Shown here: positions 56,056-64,000 of the stretch, piece by piece
Layout of the letters: every line of letters starts with the position of its first letter
How positions within the stretch are numbered: the stretch's first letter is position 1
Source of the DNA: Candidatus Gastranaerophilales bacterium
GTDB lineage: Bacteria > Cyanobacteriota > Vampirovibrionia > Gastranaerophilales > Gastranaerophilaceae
Assembly: GCA_944326555.1 (NCBI GenBank)
Contig: CALVEK010000007.1
Location: 24,330 to 88,329 of the forward strand
Reading direction: 5' to 3'
DNA length: 64,000 nt
The notes under the pieces: generated by a model
What the model was told of the DNA's origin: nothing
The model's database searches: none
Seen by the model: only the letters and a program-made list of their open reading frames with translations
Position numbers and translations under genes: made by a program

Positions 56056-57192
56056 CTAACTATAAGAGACTATACCCATAATAACTCTTTTTTTAGCTCC
56101 TGTACAGGTGGGTACATTGTTAAATTTTTTATTTATTGTACAAAAACCTAATAAAGCAAAGGCCAAGGACTCTTTAACTTTGTCATCTATTCCAAAGTCA
56201 GAATGGGTTTTTATTGATATTTGCTGTGAAAAACACTCATTAAGATACTTTATCAAAGTCTTGTTATAAGCTCCGCCACCACCTAAAACTATCTCTTTAA
56301 TCGGAGTTTTAGGCAAAACAAATTTTTGATATGCTTCACTTATAGTTCTTGCCGTCAACATCGTAACTGTGGCAATTACATCACATTTTTGTTTTGGAGC
56401 ATTAAGAAAAATCTTTTCTGCATAATCATTATTAAAGAGCTCTCTGCCAGTGGATTTTGGAGGGATTTTATCATAATAAGGCTCTCTAAGTAGATATTGC
56501 AGCCATTGCTCATCAACTTTACCCTGAGACGCAAGCTCACCATCTTTATCAAAAGAAACATCAAAAAGTTTCTTTGAAAAATAATCAATCAGCATATTTC
56601 CGGGGCCTGTATCAAAAGCAAAAGTATCACAATCCTGAGACAAAACCGTAACATTACCGATTCCGCCAATATTTTGTATTGCTCTTGGAATATCTTTCTT
56701 AAAAATAATTTCATCAGCAAAAGGTACCAAAGGTGCACCCTCTCCACCTACAGCAATATCTTTTGAACGAAAATCACCGACCGTTGTTATTCCTGTAAGA
56801 GCAGAAATTACAGAAACATTCCCAATCTGAAGTGTACTTTTAGAAGATACTCCTCCTATATTTTGTTCTTCGGGAATATGGCAGATTGTCTGCCCATGTG
56901 AAGCAATAAAATCTATCTCATCTTTTTTTAAACCCGATTTGTCAATCAGACCTAATGCACATTTTGCAAACAACTTACCGACAATAAAATCCATTAAACA
57001 TACATCTTTTACATTTCCGTTGTTGTTTGCAAGCAAAAAAAGTTTTTCTCTAACATCTTTTGGATAATCCATTGAATAAGAATCAAGAATTTCAAAATTC
57101 ATATCGTTATAAATTTTGACCAGACAAGCATCAATTCCATCCAAAGACGTGCCTGACATCATTCCTATTGCAATTGAATAATCTTTTTCCAT
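56056..57192 (-). CDS. anmK: Anhydro-N-acetylmuramic acid kinase
   Basis: About 378 aa. Start IAIGMMSGTSLDGIDACLV is the AnmK signature, with DFIASHGQTICHIP, FDTGPGNMLID and EIVLGGGGAYNKTLIKYL (ATPase fold). It hydrolyses and phosphorylates anhydroMurNAc to MurNAc-6-P for MurQ. ATG 57192 is preferred: a TATAAT ends 6 bp upstream and no SD exists before either this codon or the ATG at 57210, which suggests a leaderless start. Confidence 0.93.
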   Translation of the reverse strand: MEKDYSIAIGMMSGTSLDGIDACLVKIYNDMNFEILDSYSMDYPKDVREKLFLLANNNGNVKDVCLMDFIVGKLFAKCALGLIDKSGLKKDEIDFIASHGQTICHIPEEQNIGGVSSKSTLQIGNVSVISALTGITTVGDFRSKDIAVGGEGAPLVPFADEIIFKKDIPRAIQNIGGIGNVTVLSQDCDTFAFDTGPGNMLIDYFSKKLFDVSFDKDGELASQGKVDEQWLQYLLREPYYDKIPPKSTGRELFNNDYAEKIFLNAPKQKCDVIATVTMLTARTISEAYQKFVLPKTPIKEIVLGGGGAYNKTLIKYLNECFSQQISIKTHSDFGIDDKVKESLAFALLGFCTINKKFNNVPTCTGAKKRVIMGIVSYS

Positions 57193-57198
57193 GATGCA

Positions 57199-57204
57199 AT
57201 TATA
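57199..57204 (-). promoter_or_regulatory. Candidate -10 box of anmK (leaderless type)
   Basis: TATAAT on the minus strand, 6 bp before ATG 57192; -35 is weak. Confidence 0.4.
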
Positions 57205-57230
57205 CATCATATTTAATAAAGATAAAAAAT

Positions 57231-57920
57231 TTATCTTATATCAAAAAATTTGTGCACCTGTCCGATTAATCTTGTTTCCTGATATTTTTGCGTAAATTTA
57301 TTAAATATTTCAATAATCTTGTCATGTGATACCGCTATTTTATCACCCGACATTTTAGGCTGTAGAATAATTGGAATAGCGTATTTTTTCGCAAGATTCA
57401 CACATTCATCAATTTCAAAATCTCTTAAATTATCATCGAATACAAGTTTTGCAAAAACTTCTTTGTTATATTCTTTTGCCACACTCAAAAATGCATCGTG
57501 CTTTGAGAACAAATCACCAATTTTTGCACAGGAATCAATTTTAATGTCCATAGAAATTATATCGACAAAATTTATTATGTTTTTTAAAGGTTTATCTAAT
57601 GTGCCGTTTGTTTCAAGGTATATTTTAATATTTTCTTTTTTTATTTCAGGTAAAAAACTTTTCAAAAACTCATAATGTATCAAAGGTTCTCCACCTGTTA
57701 AACTTATTGAATGGATAAATTTCAAATCAAAACTTTTGACCTTATGCAAGAGTTTTTCACAAGAAAAATCTTCACCAACATTAAACTCTGTATCACAATA
57801 ATCACAAGAAAGATTACATCCGCAAAATCTTATAAACAATTGTCTGTATCCAATATATGGTCCTTCTCCTTGAACAGAATCAAAAATTTCATTAATTTTT
57901 GCAGTATATTCACTAGTCAT
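57231..57920 (-). CDS. queE: 7-carboxy-7-deazaguanine synthase
   Basis: 229 aa radical SAM enzyme. The start EIFDSVQGEGPYIGYRQLFIRFCGCNLSCDYCDTEF contains the 4Fe-4S ligands C35, C39, C42, and SLTGGEPLIH follows. It makes the 7-deazaguanine core for queuosine. The Q/P contacts are compatible with QueE, although other QueE-like proteins (e.g. cell-division inhibitors) exist. Overlaps the dnaJ-like gene by 8 bp. Confidence 0.92.
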   Translation of the reverse strand: MTSEYTAKINEIFDSVQGEGPYIGYRQLFIRFCGCNLSCDYCDTEFNVGEDFSCEKLLHKVKSFDLKFIHSISLTGGEPLIHYEFLKSFLPEIKKENIKIYLETNGTLDKPLKNIINFVDIISMDIKIDSCAKIGDLFSKHDAFLSVAKEYNKEVFAKLVFDDNLRDFEIDECVNLAKKYAIPIILQPKMSGDKIAVSHDKIIEIFNKFTQKYQETRLIGQVHKFFDIR

Positions 57921-59046
57921 TTAACAAATTCTCCCTAATCTTTTGAGTAGAAATACTCCTCAATTGTTCATACAGCCTAATTTCTTCTTGGGACATTTCT
58001 TTTGGTACTTCTATTTTAACAGAAACTATCTGATCCCCTCTTTTTTGGGTTTTCGAATCATAAACGCCTTGCTGAGATAATCTAAATTTTTGTCCTGTTG
58101 ATGTATTTGGAGGTATCTTCATAGAAACATTGCCGCACAAGGTAGGAACGTCTATAGAAGTTCCCAAAACAGCTTCAAAAGGCGTTATCGGAATTTCGCA
58201 AAGTACATTCAAGTTATCATACTTAAAAAAGCCTGATTCTTCTATATCTATAAAGAGGTACAAATCTCCGTCTTTCCCGCCGTTATAACCTTTATTCCCC
58301 TCATTGGCAACTCTTATTTTTGCACCTTTTTTTATACCTGCAGGAATTTTAACATTAAGTTTTTTGTGTATAGAAATATCGCCAGACCCTTTACACAAAG
58401 GGCATTTTGCGCCATTTATAAATCTCCTGCCTTCACATTTTGGACACTTTTCGGAGTGTAAAACATTAACTGTTCTATGAGTACCTGTTATTGCCTCTGA
58501 CATTTTTATATTTACGTTAAGGTTTATATCCTTACCATTTTCGGGTTTTCCTTTTTTAGGTTTAGGTTGTTTAGAATTTCTTGATGCAGAATCAGATTGA
58601 AAAATCCCATCCAAAATAATTTCAAAAACTTGTGAAAAAGACGATTTTGATGTGTTATTGTTTTCTTTTTCAACATTTGGATTTTTTTTAAAACTACTGT
58701 TTATAGTTTCGCTATAAGTTTCTGTTTTGCTCTTTGTTGTTGTCGAGGACGTTTCACTGTATGCTTTTTTAGCATTTTGTTGAACTGTTTTTGACGTATA
58801 AGAAGTTTCTTTTCTTATGTTAAAACCTTTTAAAATATCATATTGGCTTCTTTTGTGAGAATCAGTAAGAACTTCGTACGCTTCTGTAATTTCTTTAAAG
58901 CGAACAATACTTTCCTGTGAATTGTCATTAACATCAGGGTGCCATATTCTTGCTTGCTTACGATAAGCAGCCTTAATTTTGTTTATATCACTATCCGGAG
59001 ATATACCCAATATTTTATACAAATCTTTCTGGTAATATTCGTTCAC
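57913..59046 (-). CDS. DnaJ-family co-chaperone with a half zinc finger
   Basis: 377 aa. J domain (about 6-75) with HPD in IWHPDVNDNSQE. A Ser/Thr/Lys-rich linker (about 80-170) replaces the G/F region. The zinc region has only two CxxC motifs (CPKCEGRR, CPLCKGSG) instead of four, so one zinc site. The C-terminal substrate-binding beta domains (LNVKIPAGIKKGAKIRVANEG, VPTLCGNVSMKIPPNTSTGQKFRLSQQG) are complete. It is intermediate between type I and II J proteins. GTG start with AGGA upstream. Confidence 0.9.
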   Translation of the reverse strand: MNEYYQKDLYKILGISPDSDINKIKAAYRKQARIWHPDVNDNSQESIVRFKEITEAYEVLTDSHKRSQYDILKGFNIRKETSYTSKTVQQNAKKAYSETSSTTTKSKTETYSETINSSFKKNPNVEKENNNTSKSSFSQVFEIILDGIFQSDSASRNSKQPKPKKGKPENGKDINLNVNIKMSEAITGTHRTVNVLHSEKCPKCEGRRFINGAKCPLCKGSGDISIHKKLNVKIPAGIKKGAKIRVANEGNKGYNGGKDGDLYLFIDIEESGFFKYDNLNVLCEIPITPFEAVLGTSIDVPTLCGNVSMKIPPNTSTGQKFRLSQQGVYDSKTQKRGDQIVSVKIEVPKEMSQEEIRLYEQLRSISTQKIRENLLND

Positions 59047-59111
59047 AGTTCCTGCCGTTATTCTTTTAGAATTTCCGATTTTTCTTACATTTGTATTTTA
59101 ATTAAGTTAAT

Positions 59112-59164
59112 AAAAAAATCAACTTATTCAAAATCAGATTCGAGCATAACTTTCTGAATAAGTT
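59112..59164 (-). terminator. Candidate terminator of the bioF operon overlapping its stop codon
   Basis: AACTTATTCA (59121-59130) / TGAATAAGTT (59155-59164), 24-nt loop, then seven T on the minus strand. Confidence 0.55.
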
Positions 59165-60299
59165 CAGGTATTGCATCAACTTCTTCATAAGGAATATCTG
59201 CTCTTAATGAAATTCTAACTCTTGCAGCACCGGGAGCAACCGTCGGATGTCTGATTGGCAGTAGGTAATATCCGTTTTCCATCATTTTTTTAGAACAAGC
59301 TACAGCCCTTTTGTTTGAACCCAAAATTACCGGAACGATTTGGCTTTCTCCCATAGTTTCAAGTCCATATTCTCTAATTTTTTCACGAAGCCTTTGAGCG
59401 TTTAACAAAAGTAATCTTCGTTGTTCTTTCATATTCGGCAAAATTTCGGTAATTACACAATAAGTGAATGCAACATTTATCTCAGGTATTGCCGTCGAAA
59501 ATATCAAAGGACGTGCCTTGTTAATCAGATAATTTATTAAAACATCATTTCCGGTACAAAATGCACCAACAGAACCTATTGCTTTACCAAAAGTTGCAAC
59601 TATCAAGTCTATATCTTTTATACAGCCTTGAACCTCAGCAATTCCAAGCCCTTTTTCGCCGAAAACGCCATAAGCGTGAGCTTCATCAACTACAAGAATC
59701 GCATTATATTTTCTTTTTAAATCAACTAGCCTGTTTAAATCAGCAATATCACCATCCATACTAAATAGCGATTCCGTAACTATTATCGCTGTTTCATACT
59801 CATCCCTATGCTGCTGCAATAGTTCTTCCAAATGGTCATAATCAAGATGTTTGTACCTAAACATCTTGGCCTCAGAAAGTTTAATACCGTCTAAAATACT
59901 TGCATGGTTCAACTTGTCGCAAAAAACAACATCCTTTTTATCTAACAAAGCAGACATAATACCGGTATTTGCATGGTAACCGCTATTAAAAATTAATGCT
60001 TTTTCTTTGTTAAATAAAGCGGCCAACAAACATTCCAATTTTGAATATACATAAGATCCGCCTGTCAATAATCTGGAAGACGCAGCACCCAAAGAAAAAT
60101 CGGCAATCTGCATGAATCTATCCATAACATCTTTATTCTCTGCAATGCCTAAATAATCATTTGACGAAAGGTTTAAGTATCTTTTATTATCTTCAAATAT
60201 ATATTGCCCAAGTTTTTTGAATGATGAAAGTCTTCTATCGTTACAATTACTCTTTAAATTAAATAACTCATTCTTATATTTATCAAATTTATTATTCAT
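59124..60299 (-). CDS. bioF: 8-amino-7-oxononanoate synthase (alpha-oxoamine synthase)
   Basis: 391 aa PLP enzyme. DGRR-like start RYLNLSSNDYLGIAENKDVM, GAASSRLLTGGSYVYSKLE, LNHASILDGIKLS, VDEAHAYGVFGEKG, and the PLP Lys239 in ATFGKAIGSVGAF. Length and motifs match BioF, which condenses pimeloyl-ACP/CoA with L-Ala in biotin synthesis; close relatives (KBL, SPT) remain possible. Last gene of a five-gene operon. AAAGGTG lies upstream of the ATG. Confidence 0.88.
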   Translation of the reverse strand: MNNKFDKYKNELFNLKSNCNDRRLSSFKKLGQYIFEDNKRYLNLSSNDYLGIAENKDVMDRFMQIADFSLGAASSRLLTGGSYVYSKLECLLAALFNKEKALIFNSGYHANTGIMSALLDKKDVVFCDKLNHASILDGIKLSEAKMFRYKHLDYDHLEELLQQHRDEYETAIIVTESLFSMDGDIADLNRLVDLKRKYNAILVVDEAHAYGVFGEKGLGIAEVQGCIKDIDLIVATFGKAIGSVGAFCTGNDVLINYLINKARPLIFSTAIPEINVAFTYCVITEILPNMKEQRRLLLLNAQRLREKIREYGLETMGESQIVPVILGSNKRAVACSKKMMENGYYLLPIRHPTVAPGAARVRISLRADIPYEEVDAIPELIQKVMLESDFE

Positions 60300-60311
60300 T
60301 TATAATCACCT

Positions 60312-60698
60312 TTATATAAAAGATAAAGCCAGCAAAAGACTTATGATAAGTGTAAGTATCTGTATATTAGTATAAAAATGAACTTTTTCATACGTTGCAA
60401 AATGGCCTGTAATAAAGGGCAAAAACAAAAATACAGGAAAAATTGCAGCATATATGGCATTTCCAAGATACAAATTACTTAAAGAGAACCAAATAATTGA
60501 AACAAAGTAAGCAACAAAAAATGCACACATAAATACAGAAAAATATGCAAAAAATTTAATTGCATTTTCTGCTTTGTACATCACAAGTTTGCCAATAATA
60601 AAACCAATAATCAAAAGTATATTTGTAACAATAATCCCTACCAATGAAGCAGGCAATGTTTGAATAATTTTAAGAACATTACTCATATCCAAAGCCAC
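60312..60698 (-). CDS. Hypothetical integral membrane protein (128 aa)
   Basis: 128 aa with four predicted helices (about 15-38, 43-66, 77-98, 105-127) and no recognisable motif. GTG start at 60698 overlaps the stop of the alpha/beta hydrolase gene by one base (TAGTG), with AGG 6 nt upstream, so the two are coupled. Not recognised; may cooperate with the hydrolase or BioF-like enzyme. Confidence 0.75.
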   Translation of the reverse strand: MALDMSNVLKIIQTLPASLVGIIVTNILLIIGFIIGKLVMYKAENAIKFFAYFSVFMCAFFVAYFVSIIWFSLSNLYLGNAIYAAIFPVFLFLPFITGHFATYEKVHFYTNIQILTLIISLLLALSFI

Positions 60699-61564
60699 TA
60701 TAAACCTGCGCTTTCCGTAAAAATATCATCCTCAACAGGAGGTAATTTTTCAATTTTAGGTCCGTAAGAAGACAAACCATTCAAAAAGTCTATAGATGTC
60801 TGGAAAACAAAATCTCTCTCGTTATCCATAACAACAAGATGGTAACTGTCCTCTAATTGAATATATTTTCTTATATTAGAACCAATATTTTTATAAACAA
60901 ATTCTGCGCTCTTTGGACTTGTCAAATCATCTTCCTTAGCATGCATTAAAAGGACAGGTGCCTGTACTTTAAACATATTTTTCTGTGCATATTTAGACAA
61001 TTTTAAAAGCTCATAAATACAAGACATAGGATAATTATCCAAGGCTTCTGTATTTCTTTTTTGCAGTGCTGCAATTTTCTTTCTCAAAACCTCATTTTTT
61101 AAACCGTAAGGTTCTCTTTCAGGGAAAGAATAATAATAGCGCAAAATAGTGTGCACACCAATTGGCATAAGAAAATTGTACCAAGGTATTGTCCAACCGT
61201 CTAAAAATAAAGTGGTAGAAAGAGAAATGATTCCTCTCACCTCTCTATACTCGGCAGCAATCGCCAATGCTAATACTGCCCCCATGCATAAACCGCCAAG
61301 ATAGACTTCCTCATACTTACTCGAAAGTGTCCTGTAATGAAGTGTTGAATCAGAATACCAGTCCTCCCACTTAACATTTTTTATATTAATAGGACTTGTA
61401 CCATGTCCGGGCAGACAGTAGCAATACACATCAAAATCTGCATCATAAAGAGCTTTGCCCATTTTTTTCATCTCAAACGGACTGCCCGTCATCCCATGAA
61501 ACAACAGCACAGCTCTTTTACAATTACTTTCGTGCTTAAATTCAAAATCTAAACTTTGCGCCAA
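60698..61564 (-). CDS. Alpha/beta hydrolase with a Cys nucleophile
   Basis: 288 aa, carboxylesterase-like. Oxyanion HG motif in LLFHGMTGSPFEM, nucleophile elbow GLCMGA with Cys93 instead of Ser, Asp in LLMHAKEDDLTSP and His in EDSYHLVVMD complete the triad. The relation is to the Est30/monoacylglycerol lipase group. A Cys nucleophile occurs in dienelactone hydrolases but is unusual here. TTG start with AGGA upstream. Next to BioF, a pimeloyl ester or thioester substrate is possible but not shown. Confidence 0.85.
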   Translation of the reverse strand: MAQSLDFEFKHESNCKRAVLLFHGMTGSPFEMKKMGKALYDADFDVYCYCLPGHGTSPINIKNVKWEDWYSDSTLHYRTLSSKYEEVYLGGLCMGAVLALAIAAEYREVRGIISLSTTLFLDGWTIPWYNFLMPIGVHTILRYYYSFPEREPYGLKNEVLRKKIAALQKRNTEALDNYPMSCIYELLKLSKYAQKNMFKVQAPVLLMHAKEDDLTSPKSAEFVYKNIGSNIRKYIQLEDSYHLVVMDNERDFVFQTSIDFLNGLSSYGPKIEKLPPVEDDIFTESAGL

Positions 61565-61593
61565 TGTTTTTTCCTAATTGTCTGCAACGTATC

Positions 61594-62991
61594 TTATGCT
61601 TTTTCCATGTATCTTTCAAACAACTGATCCATCAATTCCAAAGCCATATCAATTTCTTCATCACTGATAAATAACTGAGGAACAAGAGTAATAATATTCT
61701 TATAATATCCGCCGTTATTTAGGATAAGACCGCATTTCTTACCGTTGTAAGTCAAATCCCCTTTCAAGCCAGCTTCTATAATCTCATCACACAACTCTCT
61801 TGCAGGAGTATATCTGTCATTTTCGGTAACTTCTACACTCAAAGCAAAACCAAGTCCGTTGACTGTTCCTATGTTTTTGTATTTTTTCTCAAGAACTTTT
61901 AATCCGTCCAAGAACTTCTTACCTTTTCTTGCAATTTCTCTTTCCAGTTCTTCACGTTTTTCTTCAAAGATACTCATAACCTCATAACCTGCACGAGTAC
62001 CTATCGGATTTGCAGCATAAGTAGAATGTGTTCTTCCGGCAGGGAATACTTCAGGATTAATTAATTCTTCTTTAGCCCACATACCTGCCAAAGGATTCAT
62101 TCCATTTGTAATAGATTTTGCAAATGTCATTGCATCAGGCTTAACACCAAAGTGTTCCATAGCCCACAGCTTACCTGTTCTAAAGCAACCCATCTGAACT
62201 TCATCTACCATAAATAATATGTTATGATCTTCTAAAACTTTTTTAAGTTCTTTAAAATAACCTTTTGGAGGAACGATATAACCACCTGTACCCAATAGGG
62301 GCTCAGCAATAAATCCGCCAAACTCACAATCCTTTGTCTTTGGATCATATACACCGTTGTATTCACTTTCAAAAAGTTTAGCAAATTGCTTTACGCAGTA
62401 CATGTTACAAGATTCACACTTTTTATCATAAGGGCATCTGAAACAATAAGGGAATGGTACAAAATGAGCTGTATCAGACATATGACCAAAATGTTCTCTG
62501 TATCTGTAACTTGAAGTTACTGCAGTAGTACCGATTGTTCTTCCATGGTAACCACCCATAAAAGCGAACATTCTAGGCTTCTTTGTATAATTACGAATCA
62601 GCTTAAGCATATCTTCGTTAACCTGTGCACCGCCTACGTTAAACTGAACACGACCTTTTATTCCGTATCTGTCGATATTTGCTTTAGCTATTTTTTCTGC
62701 AAGGAGAGCTTTGTAATCATAAACAAATCTTGAAGATATCTGTGGCATTGTCTGATATTGATCAAGAACCGCATCCAAAACTCTTTTGTTTTTGTATCCC
62801 AAATTACAACTTGAATACCACATCTGTAAATCTAAATACGGAGTATCGTTTCCGTCATACATGTATGAGCCTTCACAATCTCTGAAAATTGTCTGGTCAT
62901 CATGATAATGAACAGTGTCCCCCCAAGAACAATATTCCTTATCAAGTTTTTTAATTTCTTCATCAGACAATCTCATCTTTGTACTAAGCAT
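61594..62991 (-). CDS. Class III PLP-dependent aminotransferase
   Basis: 465 aa. Typical class III (omega-amino acid) fold: VQFNVGGAQVNEDMLKLIR, GGYHGRTIGTTA, EPLLGTGGYIVPPKGYFKELKKV, VDEVQMGCFRTGKLWA and PLP Lys in MTFAKSITNGMNPLAG. A Cys-rich insert CFRCPYDKKCESCNMYC (about 180-196) may bind metal, as in some related aminotransferases. The substrate is unknown; it is not a clear BioA. GGAGAGAG precedes the ATG. Confidence 0.9.
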   Translation of the reverse strand: MLSTKMRLSDEEIKKLDKEYCSWGDTVHYHDDQTIFRDCEGSYMYDGNDTPYLDLQMWYSSCNLGYKNKRVLDAVLDQYQTMPQISSRFVYDYKALLAEKIAKANIDRYGIKGRVQFNVGGAQVNEDMLKLIRNYTKKPRMFAFMGGYHGRTIGTTAVTSSYRYREHFGHMSDTAHFVPFPYCFRCPYDKKCESCNMYCVKQFAKLFESEYNGVYDPKTKDCEFGGFIAEPLLGTGGYIVPPKGYFKELKKVLEDHNILFMVDEVQMGCFRTGKLWAMEHFGVKPDAMTFAKSITNGMNPLAGMWAKEELINPEVFPAGRTHSTYAANPIGTRAGYEVMSIFEEKREELEREIARKGKKFLDGLKVLEKKYKNIGTVNGLGFALSVEVTENDRYTPARELCDEIIEAGLKGDLTYNGKKCGLILNNGGYYKNIITLVPQLFISDEEIDMALELMDQLFERYMEKA

Positions 62992-63003
62992 GTCTCTCTC
63001 CTT

Positions 63004-63693
63004 TTATATTTGTTTTATATATTTTTCTATTTCAGCAAATGAGCAAAATTCTATAACCGTTGGCCTGCTTGAGCCAAAACTGCCACATTCACCTTTTTGA
63101 GTATTTTTACAATACTCCAACAGGTCTCCTTTGGCAAATAATATATCAACTTTATCCGATACACAAAAGTCTGATATCCCGTCTCCTGCATAGATAACCC
63201 GTTTTGTAACAATTGTGTTGCGTTTTGTGTTTTCGCTTACAACACTACACTTACAAACTCCTGATTTTCGCTTACACTTTTCTGACGAATACGGAAATGA
63301 AACATTAAACTTACCATCTTCAAATTCTAAATGATTGGAATATACCTTTGCATCCTTTATTCCGTATTTAAAGAGAATTCTTTTTATAAAATAATCAAAC
63401 CCGTCTGATACAACACAAAAATCAATACCACTAGATTTTACATGGTCATAAAATGATACAAAAGACTCATCTATCTCTATGCTATCAATAAACTCATCCA
63501 GTACCTCTTGTGTCATATTAGGGAAAAGCCTCATCTGCTCAGAAATACACTCTCTGGAACCGACTTCTCCCCTTATCCATTTCTGCTCAAGATCTAACCA
63601 ACTTTCACTGGCGTATGTTCTTAAAAATTTATTCAATGTATCTTCTTTAGTAATCGTTCCGTCAAAATCACTAAAGATTTGAATATCTTTCAT
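63004..63693 (-). CDS. HAD-superfamily phosphatase (MtnX/phosphoserine phosphatase-like)
   Basis: 229 aa. HAD motif I DFDGTITKEDT (Asp9, Asp11), motif II in CVVSDGFDYFIKRIL, motif III/IV in VIYAGDGISDFCVSDKVDILFAKG. The cap helices and the Cys-rich SGVCKCSVV segment resemble MtnX-like phosphatases. Substrate unknown. First gene of the operon to bioF; AGAGG precedes the ATG. Confidence 0.85.
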   Translation of the reverse strand: MKDIQIFSDFDGTITKEDTLNKFLRTYASESWLDLEQKWIRGEVGSRECISEQMRLFPNMTQEVLDEFIDSIEIDESFVSFYDHVKSSGIDFCVVSDGFDYFIKRILFKYGIKDAKVYSNHLEFEDGKFNVSFPYSSEKCKRKSGVCKCSVVSENTKRNTIVTKRVIYAGDGISDFCVSDKVDILFAKGDLLEYCKNTQKGECGSFGSSRPTVIEFCSFAEIEKYIKQI

Positions 63694-63850
63694 CTTTAAA
63701 CCTCTATTCTATCCAGTATATTACAAACAAAAATGCTACACTAACTAAACAAACAACAAGTTTTAATAAAAATTAATCAAAAATTTTTGCATTCTTGTTT
63801 TTTATTTTGTGCTATATTGAACTTGTAAATAGTTTATCATTGAATCCAAT

Positions 63851-63922
63851 AGCGGTATCGTCTAGGGGTCAGGATAGCAGATTCTCATTCTGTTGACACG
63901 GGTTCAAATCCCGTTACCGCCG
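63851..63922 (+). tRNA. tRNA-Glu (anticodon CUC)
   Basis: Cloverleaf by hand: acceptor AGCGGTA/TACCGCC, D arm GTCTAGGGGTCAGGAT, anticodon stem GCAGA/TCTGT with loop TTCTCAT (anticodon CTC, reads GAG), T arm ACGGG-TTCAAAT-CCCGT. The D arm TCGTCTAG is typical of tRNA-Glu. The first pair is A-C unpaired; CCA is not encoded. A T-run follows at 63923. Confidence 0.88.
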
Positions 63923-63937
63923 TTTTTCCCCACTTAT

Positions 63938-63952
63938 ATTTGAACCCGTGTC
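63938..63952 (-). repeat. Inverted copy of the tRNA T-arm sequence
   Basis: ATTTGAACCCGTGTC is the exact reverse complement of 63895-63909 inside the tRNA, 28 bp apart. The rest (63953-64000) holds a short CCCGTG-TCT-CACGGG hairpin (about 63945-63959). Confidence 0.7.
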
Positions 63953-64000
63953 TCACGGGATAATCTGAATTCGCAGGCTTTACGCCCGCTCCGTCCCGTT

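Noticed and set aside
63940..64000. Second tRNA on the minus strand at the window end
   Set aside because: The T-stem cannot pair and the anticodon loop lacks U33; only the T-arm sequence is mirrored.

Overview
The window is 64 kb of AT-rich (roughly one third G+C), gene-dense bacterial chromosome. The best clue to its origin is RNA polymerase: the beta-prime subunit is encoded by separate rpoC1 (572 aa) and rpoC2 (1280 aa) genes, broken where Cyanobacteria break it, with a long insertion in RpoC2. Combined with low G+C, a full flagellar gene set, anaerobic ribonucleotide reductase and no photosynthesis genes, this points to the non-photosynthetic sister lineage of Cyanobacteria (Melainabacteria/Vampirovibrionia, probably Gastranaerophilales from a gut or other anaerobic habitat). 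That placement is inference from gene content; no search was run.

Layout. 0-3.4 kb: flagellar switch/export operon fliN-like, fliO, fliP, fliQ, a secretin-N-domain-like exported protein, fliR. 3.4-9.9 kb: HNH nuclease, orphan sugar-ABC permease, REC-PAS-histidine kinase, Slt-type lytic transglycosylase, orphan OppF-type ATPase. 9.9-11.4 kb: two secreted proteins (NTF2-like and M48 protease). 11.5-20.5 kb: rpoB-rpoC1-rpoC2. 20.9-26.6 kb: small hypothetical gene, rpoD, rlmB, a fused pilMN gene with pilO, agmatinase, a 58-aa gene. 26.7-28.4 kb: nanE and a ROK sugar kinase. 28.4-31.6 kb: three tandem flagellin genes. 31.9-33.4 kb: adk and map. 33.4-36.9 kb: SH3-like secreted protein and nrdDG, with a cobalamin riboswitch in front of nrdD. 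37-39 kb: two nitroreductase-family proteins and a nitrilase-family amidohydrolase. 39.0-40.2 kb: a non-coding island of dispersed hairpin repeats. 40.2-43 kb: ileS. 43.2-47.9 kb: fliJ, fliK, flgD, flgE. 48-51 kb: prs and typA, divergent. 51.2-55.1 kb: motA, motB, fliL, fliM, fliN. 55.1-59 kb: dnaJ-like, queE, anmK, murQ. 59.1-63.7 kb: HAD phosphatase, class III aminotransferase, Cys-nucleophile alpha/beta hydrolase, membrane protein, bioF. 63.85 kb: tRNA-Glu.

Themes. Flagellar genes lie in four separate blocks and supply export gate, switch, stator, hook and filament parts. Wall recycling (anmK, murQ) and amino-sugar handling (nanE, ROK kinase) feed GlcNAc-6-P metabolism. Cobalamin probably represses nrdDG, which suggests a B12-dependent ribonucleotide reductase elsewhere in the genome. 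Several genes lack a Shine-Dalgarno and have a -10 box ending 6-7 nt before the ATG, suggesting leaderless mRNAs. The most unusual stretches are the repeat island at 39-40.2 kb, the riboswitch/SD overlap before nrdD, the secretin-like gene inside the flagellar export operon, and the bioF-aminotransferase-hydrolase cluster.
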